A stretch of 26,258 nt of DNA, from the IMG/VR virus record IMGVR_UViG_3300030333_003618, positions 1 through 26,258 of that record, one strand, 5' to 3'. Source of the DNA: a virus. A program made the translations under genes and the position numbers. A model generated the notes under the pieces. The model did not search any database and had not been told where the DNA came from. It saw nothing but the letters and a program-made list of their open reading frames with translations. Numbering within the stretch: position 1 is the stretch's first letter; every line of letters begins with the position of its first letter. This document shows, piece by piece, positions 1 to 9,799 of this stretch.

Positions 1-1
1 T

Positions 2-2833
2 GGTGGTGATGTAAATATAACTGGAGTAACTACATTTTTAGATGATGTATATTTTAATCAGCTTATTAATGCGGAAGTATTAAAGGTAGGAATTTTAACT
101 GTTACTGAGAGATCAGATGTTGGTCTTGGTGGAACAGTTTTTCGTGTTATTGTTGAAGATAGTAAGAATGATCCTTCTGGATCTGAGTATCTACAACCAT
201 ATGCAGGTCGTGTAGGAATAGGAAGTACACAACCAGAAAGAACATTAGATGTAATTGGTGATGTTCATTTTTCTAAGGACATTTATGATTCTGTTAATTC
301 ATCAGGTGCTAATGGATATTACTTAAATCAAGATAATAATGGAATAAGATGGGTTCCAACACCACCTGTTGGTATTGAGGGTATTTTAATACAGGAAAAT
401 AGTCAATATATTCCAGTTACAGGTGCTGCAAATACTTTTGGTGCTATTAATTTTTCACAAACTAATAGTCTTGGTTTAGGTACAGATAATCTTGTTGCAG
501 ATCCAGATCCAGACAATTCCTCTTTTATTGCAAGAGTAAGGGGTAAGGATTATTGGGGATATATGGGTGGATATACTGGTAATGATGTCCCAATTTATAG
601 GATGTCAAATGTTGGTATTCAGAATAATAATCCACAAGTTGCTTTAGATGTAACTGGTAATGTTCATGCCACAGGTGCAGTAGATTTTGATTCAACTCTA
701 AATGTTGATAATAATACAACTCTTAGAGGTTCATTAGAAGTAACTAATGCTACAGATCTTAATAGTACATTAAATGTTGCTGGTCAAACAGTAATTGAGT
801 CTACAGCAGGATCTAGTGATAAAGATACTGGTGCTCTTGTAGTAGAAGGTGGTGTAGGTATTGAGCAGAATCTTAATGTTGGAGGTATTGCCCATGTTCG
901 TAATCTTAATGATGCTACTAATGCAGACACTGGTGCATTACAGGTTGATGGTGGTGTAGGTATTAATAAGAAACTGTATGTGGGTGATACTCTAACAGTT
1001 GTTAGTGATACAGATCTTGATGGTAAATTAAATGTTGAAGGTGAAACTACACTTCAAGATAATTTAATTGTTAATCAAAATACAGATCTTGATGGTACAT
1101 TAAATGTTGATGGAAATGCTAAGTTTAATAATCCTGTTGAACTTGACTCAACATTAATTGATCTTAATGGTACTGCTGCGGGACCAGGTGTTGGTAAAAC
1201 TGATTGGCGTTTAGCATCTGTTGGTACTGGTGTATCATGGAGACCATCTGGTGTTGAAACTAAAAATACTATTTGGGTCACTAAAGATGGTGATGATAGT
1301 AATAGTGGATTATTAGAAGGTGATGCTAAGGGTACAATAGGTGCAGCAGCGGCTATAGCATTAGAAGGTGATAGTATTAATGTTCGTGCTGGAGTTTATG
1401 TAGAGAATAATCCTATTGGTCTTAGGACTGATGTTGCAATTACAGGTGAAGATTTACGATTGGTAACTATTGTTCCAGATAATCCTGATAAAGATGTATT
1501 CCATGTTAGAAATGGATGTTTAATACAGAATCTTAACTTTGCTGGTGCTACTCAGGCAACTAATCATCCTGGTTGTGCTGCTGTAGCATTTCCACCAACT
1601 CTTAATACATTAAAGGCAAATACTGGATATATTAAATTAGGACCATTTGTTGTTCCTGCTAATAAGAGATATAAGAGTCCTTATGTAAGAAACTGTACTA
1701 ACTTCATGACTGGTAGTATTGGCATGAAAATTGATGGAGATCATGCAACTGCAAATGCTGTAGGTGATGATCTTAAATCAATGGTATGTGACTCTTTCAC
1801 TCAATATAATGAAAATGGTATTGGTGTTTCATTAACCAATAATGGATATGCTCAGTTAGTTTCTATATTTACTATTAACTGTGATGTAGCAATTTATGCT
1901 GATACTGGTGGTCAATGTGACCTAACAAACTCTAACTCATCATTTGGTAATTTTGGATTAAAGGCAGTTGGATTAGGTTCTACTGAATTTACTGGAAAGG
2001 TTAATATAGATACTGCTGCTGAAAAAGATACTATAGTCTTTAAGGAATTGTTTGATCCTGCAGGTAATGCAAGAAGACCTTACGATGGTCAGGCATTGTA
2101 TTTTAATATTGATTTGGATAATTATCCTGATGCAGATGGTACTGGAAGAATTAATGCACCATTGCAACAGTTAAAATCTGTTAATATAATTAATAAGGGA
2201 ACTGGATTTAGTGCAATTTCTCCACCTAATATTATTATTAGGGATGCTGATGGCACAACAACACCAAAAGGACCACAAGGAATTGTTGCAGAAGCATTAG
2301 CAACTGTAGATTCATTTGGACAATTATCTGAAATTGATGTTGTAAGTACTGGAAGAAATTATCTATCGACACAAAATATTGTTGTTGATATTGATGGAGA
2401 TACAAGTCTTGCAACAGCAGTAATGGAACCAATTTATTATACGGTTTCTTCTGCATCAACTACAACTGCTGCTCCAGCAGGAATTACCAGCGTTACCTTT
2501 AATGAGTTTATTCCTTATGAGTTAAAACTTGATGATCCTATTGACTTAAGAAGAATTAGTAGGATTCTTACCAGTTCACATTCATTCGAGTACGTTGGTA
2601 CGGGAACGGATATAAATAGGTCAACACCTCTTCAAGGTGCTGTTCCTATTAAAGAGAACGAAGTTGTTGCTTTAGACGGAGCACAAATACCTTTCACCAG
2701 TACGGATCAAAAAGGTAATTTTGATATTGGAGCTGGTATCCAAGTTGATCAAACAACAAACACAATTCGGGGAAGAGATTTTAGTCGAGCAATCCAAGCC
2801 GAAGTAACACCACTAATACTAGCATTGAGATAA
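2..2833 (+). CDS. Large virion/tail-fibre protein with beta-helix-like region (5' end cut by window)
   Basis: The reading frame is already open at the first base, so the N-terminus lies outside the window; 943 residues are visible and an internal ATG at 563 is not the real start. The first third carries fibre modules typical of marine T4-like phages: a VGIGSTQPERTLDVIG unit, TLNVDG-like units, and two GALxVxGGVGI copies (about 824-886 and 923-984). From about nt 1265 the text WVTKDGDDSNSG followed by INVRAGVYVEN looks like the start of a right-handed beta-helix of the pectin-lyase type. The C-terminal part has GTGFSAISPPNIII and the FEYVGTGTDINRSTP motif, which recurs in variant form in the large fibre at 12402. 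The next gene starts 3 nt after the stop, so the two are probably co-transcribed. Role inferred: tail-fibre or baseplate-associated structural protein. No enzymatic residues were recognised. Confidence 0.8.
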   Translation, partial: GGDVNITGVTTFLDDVYFNQLINAEVLKVGILTVTERSDVGLGGTVFRVIVEDSKNDPSGSEYLQPYAGRVGIGSTQPERTLDVIGDVHFSKDIYDSVNSSGANGYYLNQDNNGIRWVPTPPVGIEGILIQENSQYIPVTGAANTFGAINFSQTNSLGLGTDNLVADPDPDNSSFIARVRGKDYWGYMGGYTGNDVPIYRMSNVGIQNNNPQVALDVTGNVHATGAVDFDSTLNVDNNTTLRGSLEVTNATDLNSTLNVAGQTVIESTAGSSDKDTGALVVEGGVGIEQNLNVGGIAHVRNLNDATNADTGALQVDGGVGINKKLYVGDTLTVVSDTDLDGKLNVEGETTLQDNLIVNQNTDLDGTLNVDGNAKFNNPVELDSTLIDLNGTAAGPGVGKTDWRLASVGTGVSWRPSGVETKNTIWVTKDGDDSNSGLLEGDAKGTIGAAAAIALEGDSINVRAGVYVENNPIGLRTDVAITGEDLRLVTIVPDNPDKDVFHVRNGCLIQNLNFAGATQATNHPGCAAVAFPPTLNTLKANTGYIKLGPFVVPANKRYKSPYVRNCTNFMTGSIGMKIDGDHATANAVGDDLKSMVCDSFTQYNENGIGVSLTNNGYAQLVSIFTINCDVAIYADTGGQCDLTNSNSSFGNFGLKAVGLGSTEFTGKVNIDTAAEKDTIVFKELFDPAGNARRPYDGQALYFNIDLDNYPDADGTGRINAPLQQLKSVNIINKGTGFSAISPPNIIIRDADGTTTPKGPQGIVAEALATVDSFGQLSEIDVVSTGRNYLSTQNIVVDIDGDTSLATAVMEPIYYTVSSASTTTAAPAGITSVTFNEFIPYELKLDDPIDLRRISRILTSSHSFEYVGTGTDINRSTPLQGAVPIKENEVVALDGAQIPFTSTDQKGNFDIGAGIQVDQTTNTIRGRDFSRAIQAEVTPLILALR

Positions 2834-2836
2834 GAC

Positions 2837-4810
2837 ATGGCAGTAGCACCAATTAATAAATTTATTACGATTGCGGTTCCTGTTTCACCCAACGAGCAAG
2901 AATTATATAAAGCACCCGTAGGTACTTCTGCTATTTTGTTGTATGCTCAAGTAGCAAACGTTTCAGCAGCATCAACATTTCCAAAGATTACATTTACACA
3001 TAGAAGAAGAAGTGTTGCCACAAGAACTTCAGGAAATTTAAGAGATAATAGACTTGTTAGAGATATTGAGATACCACCAAATGATGCATTAGTTATTGTT
3101 GATGGTAGATTAGTTTTAGAAAGAACTGCACTTGTAGAAGATTCTGTTCGTATTTCTGGTATTCAGACAGGAATTACTACAATAACAGATGTTAGATATA
3201 ATGGTGAAACTGGAATAACAACAGTCACAACATTAGTTCCTCATGGTTTTAATGTAGATGATCAGGTAACTATGGCTGGTATAGCATTTACCTGTCCATC
3301 AACTGCTGGTATAACTAGTGCTATTTTTCCTAACCCACAAGTTGCTTTTGTTATTGATTCTATCGAAGGTGCTGTAGGTACATCAAAGACATTTACAACT
3401 AATTCTGGTATTGTTAAGAATTTACCTCATACTTATAGAGGAGCATTCCATAGGTTTGTTGGACTAGCAACTGAGAATGCTACACCTCTTGGAATTAGTA
3501 CAGGTACTACTGGTGGTCCATATTCTATCACTGCTGCTGATTATGATCCAACTGATGGTGATGTTGAATTAAAGATTGGTAGTCATGCATTATTGGGAGC
3601 AACTCTACATACACCAACTATAATTGGTGGTGCTAATGGTGATTATAATCGTTCTACTGGTGTATTGAGATTAAGAATACCAAGTCATAATTTTAGTAAT
3701 ACTCAAAAGATTAAACTTAAAGAAGAATCATTTACATTTTCTTGTGGTTCTGGAACAGCAAAATATCCAAGACCTGCTAATCCTGATTCAGGAAGAGAAG
3801 CAGATCCTGCTTGGAATAGATGGTTATCATTCTCAGTTGTAGATTCTAATAATATTGATGTTCAGGTAGGAACTACTGCTAGTGGTGGTAATCATACTTT
3901 AACTGCTGTAGAATCTGGTAGTGTTCAGAGAGCAACTGATTTTGTTGTCCTTGATCCAAATTCATTGAAGTTTAAGTGTTCTCAAGATAATTATAAAACA
4001 GTACACACATATCCTAGATCAACTGATCCAGCAATAACTAGAGGAGCAATTGCTGTTGGTCAAACCACTTATGCTCACACTTTTGTTAAAGCAACGGATG
4101 CTGTTACTTCTTCTGGATTAATTAATAATAATTGGACTCCTACTGCTGCGACATATAATTCATTAACAGGAGATTTACAATTAACAATAGGATCTGGTCA
4201 TGCATTGTTAGCTGCTGATACTCATCAGGCTGATACTGGAACTACATATGATCCAAAAGTTGGGATTATGACTGTTCAACTAGCAGCAACACCAACTCAG
4301 GTTATTCAGACAGGACAGCAGGTTAAGATTAATGCTGGTGGTGTAACTTTCAGTTGTAATGCTGGTGGTGGAGTTGCTAATCAGGCATATCCAAGAACAA
4401 CAGACCCTATCTATGAGCAATGGAAATCAATTACTCGTATTAATGATAGTAAATTTAGTATTGATGTTGGTGTAGGTACTGGTGGTCAATATACCCATAC
4501 ATTTGTATCAGGTGTTTCTGGTGCTATTAATAGAGCAACAAGTAGAATTAGCATACCTGCTAATTCATTACAATTTACTTGTATGAGAGATTGGCATAAA
4601 GCAGTCAAGACATATCCAAGAAGTACTGATCCTGCATATCAAAAACAATTAGCAATAGGATCAACATCTACTACTACAGTTACAGTAAATGTTGGTAAGA
4701 CAAATACTGATACAGTTACAATTCCAGTTGGAATATCATCTTCTGGTGGAAGGGTCGGTCCATTACAGATGGAATTTATTGGAAGTATTCTAGAGAACAG
4801 TACAACATAA
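2837..4810 (+). CDS. Virion structural protein with Cys/YPR repeats
   Basis: This 657-residue protein lies 3 nt after the preceding stop and 1 nt before the next start, a tightly packed structural operon. The N-terminal 130 residues (MAVAPINKFITIAVPV, then a region rich in beta strands) look like a conserved attachment domain. The rest is a repeat protein: a segment with F-x-C followed 10-15 residues later by YPR and a DP dipeptide occurs four times, with cysteines at 303, 381, 507 and 582. A degenerate fifth (C153) has FPNPQ in place of YPR. I see no other cysteine in the protein. Short HGFNVDDQV and HALLAADTH stretches separate the units. Similar YPR repeats occur in cyanophage structural proteins from memory, but no biochemical role is known to me. 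Most likely a tail or fibre accessory protein. Confidence 0.75.
   Translation: MAVAPINKFITIAVPVSPNEQELYKAPVGTSAILLYAQVANVSAASTFPKITFTHRRRSVATRTSGNLRDNRLVRDIEIPPNDALVIVDGRLVLERTALVEDSVRISGIQTGITTITDVRYNGETGITTVTTLVPHGFNVDDQVTMAGIAFTCPSTAGITSAIFPNPQVAFVIDSIEGAVGTSKTFTTNSGIVKNLPHTYRGAFHRFVGLATENATPLGISTGTTGGPYSITAADYDPTDGDVELKIGSHALLGATLHTPTIIGGANGDYNRSTGVLRLRIPSHNFSNTQKIKLKEESFTFSCGSGTAKYPRPANPDSGREADPAWNRWLSFSVVDSNNIDVQVGTTASGGNHTLTAVESGSVQRATDFVVLDPNSLKFKCSQDNYKTVHTYPRSTDPAITRGAIAVGQTTYAHTFVKATDAVTSSGLINNNWTPTAATYNSLTGDLQLTIGSGHALLAADTHQADTGTTYDPKVGIMTVQLAATPTQVIQTGQQVKINAGGVTFSCNAGGGVANQAYPRTTDPIYEQWKSITRINDSKFSIDVGVGTGGQYTHTFVSGVSGAINRATSRISIPANSLQFTCMRDWHKAVKTYPRSTDPAYQKQLAIGSTSTTTVTVNVGKTNTDTVTIPVGISSSGGRVGPLQMEFIGSILENSTT
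3731..4640 (+). repeat. Protein-coding tandem repeat, two A-B pairs of Cys/YPR modules
   Basis: Within the 2837 gene the modules alternate. The A types (Cys codons at 3743 and 4355) have a glycine-rich stretch between Cys and YPR. The B types (3977 and 4580) have a charged/aromatic stretch (DNYKTVHTYPR, DWHKAVKTYPR). The A-to-B distance is 78 and 75 codons, and A-to-A is 204 codons. This fits one duplication of a unit of about 200 residues. Confidence 0.65.
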
Positions 4811-4811
4811 T

Positions 4812-7800
4812 ATGGCAAAGTATATTAGTGGAAGAGTCAGGCGTACCGATCAGGACAAATTAACTGATGATAGGTTTAAGTATTTACGTCTAGAAGATGC
4901 AGAACCTAATTTAGGTGATTCTCCAGATATTGCTGGTACTCCTAATATTCCTTCTGGACAACAATTTCAACTTATTAGTGTACTTAATAAACCAGGAGAA
5001 AGATATTGGTCCCCTATTCAGGGTGGTGTTATTCCTGGATCTAGCAGTGTATTTGAGGAAGGAGTTCTTGTAGGTACTCTTAGTAGTATTACACAATTTG
5101 ATTTTCGTGGTAATGCGACCACTGCAACTGTAGGATTTACTTCTGATCCAAGAGTAACTATTACAACTAGACCTCCAGGAGATAATGAAAGGGTATTATA
5201 TAAAGAAAATAATGATTTTGCATCATCAAACAAACTTCAGTTTAAGAGTTCTGTTGGTATTCTTACTGTAAGTAATGGTTTACAAATTACTGGTAGTGGA
5301 AGTTATAATTCATTTGTTGTACAAACTGATGGTAAAGTTGGTATCAATACAGTACCATCACAAGAATTACATGTTAATGGTGATATAAGAATTGAAGGAA
5401 CGATATATGATCAGACTAATAGTGCAGGTGCCAACTCAAATATTTTACAGAAAAATAATGCTGGTGGTATTGAATGGAAAGCATTAAGTCAAGTTCAGGC
5501 TGGTGCAGGTGGAACAATAAAAGATATACAATATCACGGTTCTACTGGAGTAGTTGCTGGTGCTGGTAATTTTAATTATGATCCTACTACTCAACGTGTA
5601 GGACTTAATATAGAAAATCCTGAAGCATTATTAGATGTTAGGGGAGATGTTAATATTACTGGTTTGACTACAGCAACAAAATTAGATGTTACTGGGGTTT
5701 CTACATTTTCTGGAATAACTTCTTTTAGAGAAGATGTTAAGTGGGATGATAATAAGAAGGCATTTTTCGGAGATGGGTCAGATCTCTCCATATATCATGA
5801 TACTTCAAATTCGTACATTGAAGACGTTGGTGCTGGTGGTCTTAAGATTCGTGGAACTAATGTAAGTTTTGAGAAGATTCCAGCAGGATTTTCTCCAGAA
5901 TATATGATTAATGCAACTGCTGGTAGTCTAGTTCAGTTGTATCATGATGGGTCTGAAAGATTCCGTACTACTGGAACGGGCGTTAGTATAACTGGCACAC
6001 TTGATACGGATGATCTTATAACTGATAATATTAATATTACTGGAAAGGTTACAACTAAGGATTTGGGTGTAACGGGTATAGCAACGGTTGATAATGTACA
6101 AATATATGATAATAGAATTGAAACTACAACAGGTAATTTAGTATTAAATTCTAGTGCAGGAACATTAGAAGTTGTAGATAAACTATATGTTAATGATGTT
6201 CAAGATTCAACGACACCAGATAATGGTGCAATACAGGTTGCTGGTGGTGTTGGTATTGAAAAGAGATTAAATGTTGGTGGCGCAGTTTCATTTACAGGTC
6301 CATCGGTTGGTGTAGCAGTTACTCTTGCTGGAGCTGGTGGTATTACTACTACTGGTGGAGATTTATATATTGGTGATGATTTATTTGTTAACTCAAATAT
6401 AACTGTAGTTGATTTTAATGCCCAATGGGGTAACATAACAAAGCAGTTAAACACTAATAGATTTAAGGCAACGGGTATATCTACGTTTACAAATAAGGTA
6501 CATCTTTTAGACGCTGATGTGTTGCATTTTGGTGGTGCTGCGGATGAATCTGGTGATTTACAGATATGGTATGATAATACTAATGCTGCATCTAAAATAA
6601 AAGATACCTCTGGTGAGATTAATATTCAGAGTACTAACATAGATCTTCAAAATACTAGTGGTACTAATTTAGCTAAGTTTTCGTCAGGTGGAAGTGTAGA
6701 TTTATATCATGATGGTGATCTTAGATTTAACACTTCTGGAATCGGAGTTACCGTAACTGGTAAGATACTTCCATCAGCAACTACTACTCATGACATTGGA
6801 TCAGCAACAGAAAAATGGGATAGTGTACATGCACAGACATTTATAGGTGCAGTAACAGGTATATCAACTGGTGCAGATCGTACCTATGTTTCAACAAATG
6901 GTGATGATGCTAATAGACCTATAACATTTGTTGATAATAATACTGCTGGATATAAACAGTTCTATTTTGATGCTAATACTTTAACTTTTAATCCATCTGC
7001 AAATCGTATTAATATTACTAATGCAACTATAGGTAATGATTTAACTGTAACTGGTCCTTCAACATTCTCTGGATTAATTGATCTTGATGCTGACATTGAG
7101 GGTCATGTCAATCCATCAGCAACTGATACCTATAATATGGGATCATCATCTACTGATAGATGGAATAACATATATGCAAATCAATTTATAGGAACATTAA
7201 CAGGTATATCAACTGGTGCAGATAAGATTAAAGTAACTGCATTGACGAAGGATCAGGGTGCAGGTAGTGATGAGTTTACAAGTACAACACATCATTTAAC
7301 CTTTATTGAGGGAGCAGGAACTGGTGGATATGAAAATGTAGTTACTCATACAAATGCATATTTTTCCCCACGAGCTAATCATTTAGTACTCGGTGCTACT
7401 GGTATTACAGATTCTGGTAGTTTATATGCTGCTGGCAAATTAGAAACTGGTGGAGATTTAATAGTTGGTGATGCTTCAACTCTCAAGGGTACTACAATTA
7501 TTGGTGAAGGTTTTAGTCATGGTTCATTAAATGTTAAAGGTAAAATTACTTCACATTTAATTCCTACTGGTAATACGGTGAATATTGGTTCTGCAACAAC
7601 AACTTGGGGTACAGTATATGCAGATACCTTCGGAGGTGGAAGTGCAACTAAAGCAGAAACAGTTCAGATACATCAACAAGCAACTGGTACATATCATTTT
7701 ACTTTTGTAGGTACTAATAATGTTTCTGGTGCTAATGAATATCAGGATGTTTGTGTTGATAGTGCAGGTGATGTCACCTATGATATGAATGCGAATAAAC

Positions 7801-9506
7801 TTGTAGTACCAAAAATACAACCAGGAGTTCTTCTTGATGCAGCAGATGCTGGAAACGTAGGTGATGTACCTGTATCTGATGGTACTAATTGGACTTGGGG
7901 TCCACCAGGATCTGGTATTACTACCACTGCACAGAATTTGCAGGGTGGTGCAGCATATAAGATTCCATATCAATCTGCTGCTGATACTACTTTATTCCTT
8001 CCTAATGGTGCAGAGGGTAAAGTATTAACTGGTCATGGTAGTACTATTGCTCCATCTTGGGAATCTACTGTTGCTACTGCTACTAATTTACTTGGTGGAG
8101 CAAAGGGATCAGTACCTTATCAATCTGCTGCTGATACCACTGCATTCCTTGCAGTTGGAACAGAAGGAAAGGTATTAACAGTAGGTGCTGATGATACTAT
8201 CGTATGGGGTGATGTAATTGCAACTGCTACTAATCTAATTGGTGGTAGTGCTAATTTCCCAAATATAGTATATCAATCTGCTGCTAATACTACTAACTTC
8301 TTAACTGCTGGTAGTGCTAATAAGTATCTGAAGATGAATGGTGCTGGTAATGGAATTGAATGGGGTGATGTAATTGCAACTGCTACTAATCTAGATGGTG
8401 GAGTAGCATCACAGATTCCTTATCAATCTGCTGCTAATACCACTGCTTTTATTGCTAATGGATCTGCTGGACAAGTACTTACCAGTAATGGAACATCTCC
8501 TCCATCTTGGGGAGATGGTGTTGGAAGTAGTGTAGAAACACTAGCAAGAAATACTTCTACTGCTTGGCATTATTTAACTTTTGTTGATTCTAATAATTCT
8601 ACTGCTGCTGCTGAACAAGTATACACTACTAGCTCATTACAATTTAAACCAACCGATAATCTATTGAAGATTACTAGTGATGATGGAGTAGGTGGTGGAA
8701 TTCAAGCTTATCAGATTGCTGAAGGTGGTAGTGGACTGGTAGGATCTGCTAGTTCTATAATTATGGCAACAGGAGATAGTGGAGATCATAAGTGGTTCTG
8801 GACAGATCCATCAAAGGTAATCGAAGATGGTGGTGGAGTAACCGCAGTTGAAGTATTATATACAAACGCATCTAATGGTGATAATTATAGCTGTTCTCAA
8901 TCTGTATCAATAACAGCTCCTGATTCTAATACACAAAGAATTAACTTCCAATTCAATGGTACTGTTGGTGCTAATGCTTATGGTAGAAAATTTGTTCAGA
9001 GTACAGCACCTACTTCAGCATGTGATGGTGATATATGGTATGATACTAGTACTGCAACTGGTGGAGCAGACGAAGTAGTAATTCCTTCTGGTACTTTTAT
9101 GTTATTTTATCAGTCTTCTGCTCCTACTGGATGGACAAAATCAACATCACATAATAATAAAGCACTTAGAGTTGTAAGCGGTAATGGTGGCGGTAGTGGT
9201 GGTAATAAATCATTTACAAGTACTTTTGCTGACAGATCTACAGGAAATCATACTCTAACTTCATCACAAGTACCTGCTCACAGTCACGATTACAATAACT
9301 ACTACTATGCAGAGAATAATGGTAATTCTGGATTGCCAAATAATAATGCAGGTTCTAGAAAAGGTAATGACTGGGATAACAATCCATTCAATTTAGGTCA
9401 AACTACCAGTAATCAATCTGGAACTACTGGTCAATCACATAATCATGGTAATCTAGACTTGCGTGTTCGGTACGTTGATGTTATAATATGTTCTAAAGAC
9501 TCATAA
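4812..9506 (+). CDS. Long tail fibre-like protein with collar/gp37-like tip domain
   Basis: 1564 residues, starting 1 nt after the previous stop. The N-terminus (MAKYISGRVRRTDQDKL) precedes about 1100 residues of fibre modules: KVGINTVPSQELHVNGD, several YHDG units followed by T.G.GV.ITG, a GAIQVAGGVGIEKRLNVGG unit and HDIGSATEKWDSVHA-type units. Four tandem repeats of about 50 residues follow (7935-8517). The C-terminal 140 residues have the shape of a phage collar/fibre tip: PSGTFMLFYQSSAPTGW near the start, then H-x-H pairs at 1490/1492 and 1543/1545, ending LDLRVRYVDVIICSK. In T4 gp37 such HxH pairs bind iron inside the trimeric needle; the same role here is inferred. The fibre-assembly-chaperone-like gene at 9796 supports a receptor-binding fibre. 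Probable trimer. I did not recognise a specific T4 orthologue. Confidence 0.8.
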   Translation: MAKYISGRVRRTDQDKLTDDRFKYLRLEDAEPNLGDSPDIAGTPNIPSGQQFQLISVLNKPGERYWSPIQGGVIPGSSSVFEEGVLVGTLSSITQFDFRGNATTATVGFTSDPRVTITTRPPGDNERVLYKENNDFASSNKLQFKSSVGILTVSNGLQITGSGSYNSFVVQTDGKVGINTVPSQELHVNGDIRIEGTIYDQTNSAGANSNILQKNNAGGIEWKALSQVQAGAGGTIKDIQYHGSTGVVAGAGNFNYDPTTQRVGLNIENPEALLDVRGDVNITGLTTATKLDVTGVSTFSGITSFREDVKWDDNKKAFFGDGSDLSIYHDTSNSYIEDVGAGGLKIRGTNVSFEKIPAGFSPEYMINATAGSLVQLYHDGSERFRTTGTGVSITGTLDTDDLITDNINITGKVTTKDLGVTGIATVDNVQIYDNRIETTTGNLVLNSSAGTLEVVDKLYVNDVQDSTTPDNGAIQVAGGVGIEKRLNVGGAVSFTGPSVGVAVTLAGAGGITTTGGDLYIGDDLFVNSNITVVDFNAQWGNITKQLNTNRFKATGISTFTNKVHLLDADVLHFGGAADESGDLQIWYDNTNAASKIKDTSGEINIQSTNIDLQNTSGTNLAKFSSGGSVDLYHDGDLRFNTSGIGVTVTGKILPSATTTHDIGSATEKWDSVHAQTFIGAVTGISTGADRTYVSTNGDDANRPITFVDNNTAGYKQFYFDANTLTFNPSANRINITNATIGNDLTVTGPSTFSGLIDLDADIEGHVNPSATDTYNMGSSSTDRWNNIYANQFIGTLTGISTGADKIKVTALTKDQGAGSDEFTSTTHHLTFIEGAGTGGYENVVTHTNAYFSPRANHLVLGATGITDSGSLYAAGKLETGGDLIVGDASTLKGTTIIGEGFSHGSLNVKGKITSHLIPTGNTVNIGSATTTWGTVYADTFGGGSATKAETVQIHQQATGTYHFTFVGTNNVSGANEYQDVCVDSAGDVTYDMNANKLVVPKIQPGVLLDAADAGNVGDVPVSDGTNWTWGPPGSGITTTAQNLQGGAAYKIPYQSAADTTLFLPNGAEGKVLTGHGSTIAPSWESTVATATNLLGGAKGSVPYQSAADTTAFLAVGTEGKVLTVGADDTIVWGDVIATATNLIGGSANFPNIVYQSAANTTNFLTAGSANKYLKMNGAGNGIEWGDVIATATNLDGGVASQIPYQSAANTTAFIANGSAGQVLTSNGTSPPSWGDGVGSSVETLARNTSTAWHYLTFVDSNNSTAAAEQVYTTSSLQFKPTDNLLKITSDDGVGGGIQAYQIAEGGSGLVGSASSIIMATGDSGDHKWFWTDPSKVIEDGGGVTAVEVLYTNASNGDNYSCSQSVSITAPDSNTQRINFQFNGTVGANAYGRKFVQSTAPTSACDGDIWYDTSTATGGADEVVIPSGTFMLFYQSSAPTGWTKSTSHNNKALRVVSGNGGGSGGNKSFTSTFADRSTGNHTLTSSQVPAHSHDYNNYYYAENNGNSGLPNNNAGSRKGNDWDNNPFNLGQTTSNQSGTTGQSHNHGNLDLRVRYVDVIICSKDS
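7935..8517 (+). repeat. Four tandem 49-52 residue repeats in the fibre shaft
   Basis: Units begin at 7935, 8085, 8232 and 8388, with lengths of 150, 147, 156 and about 130 nt. Each starts with NL.GG, followed by a PYQSAA.TT.F segment (VYQSAA in unit 3), then G..GKVL-like text and a Trp-containing end (SWES, VWGD, EWGD, SWGD). A stretch of 34 nt is identical at 8204-8237 and 8360-8393, one unit apart. That indicates recent duplication or gene conversion, and possible length change by recombination. Confidence 0.8.
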
Positions 9507-9508
9507 TA

Positions 9509-9799
9509 ATGAAGTTAGAACAAGGAAAATTTTGTCCCTTGATTGGTAAAGATTGTATTCAGATGCAATGTTCTTGGTTTACTCAAGTGAGAGGAACTAA
9601 TCCACAAACAGGTGAAGAAGTTGATGAGTGGGGATGTGCAGTGACTTGGATGCCTATGTTATTAATTGAAAATTCACAGATGCAAAGACAAACAGGGGCA
9701 GCAGTTGAATCATTTAGAAATGAAACTGTTAAAGTTGCTGATCGTTTAAGAATTGGACCTAAACCAATAAATATGTTGGAGGATAATACGATAAAATGA
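9509..9799 (+). CDS. Small four-cysteine protein of unknown function
   Basis: 96 residues, beginning 2 nt after the fibre stop and overlapping the next gene by ATGA. The N-terminal half carries cysteines at 9, 16, 21 and 43 (CPLIGKDC, QMQC, DEWGC), a spacing suited to a metal ion or iron-sulfur cluster. The second half is a probable helix (MQRQTGAAVESFRNETVKVAD). I do not recognise a named family. The position between a long fibre and a chaperone-like gene suggests a late, virion-linked or assembly role. Metal binding is inference only. Confidence 0.65.
   Translation: MKLEQGKFCPLIGKDCIQMQCSWFTQVRGTNPQTGEEVDEWGCAVTWMPMLLIENSQMQRQTGAAVESFRNETVKVADRLRIGPKPINMLEDNTIK

Noticed and set aside
7557-7973. 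138-codon reverse-strand frame inside the long fibre
   Set aside because: Composition rich in Ile, Cys, Thr and Ser comes from the complement of AT-rich fibre codons; no motif or start signal.
4812-9506. Assigning the long fibre as T4 gp37 or gp12
   Set aside because: Only the tip region shows the shared HxH and collar-like pattern; the shaft has no recognisable T4 similarity, so no gene symbol was given.
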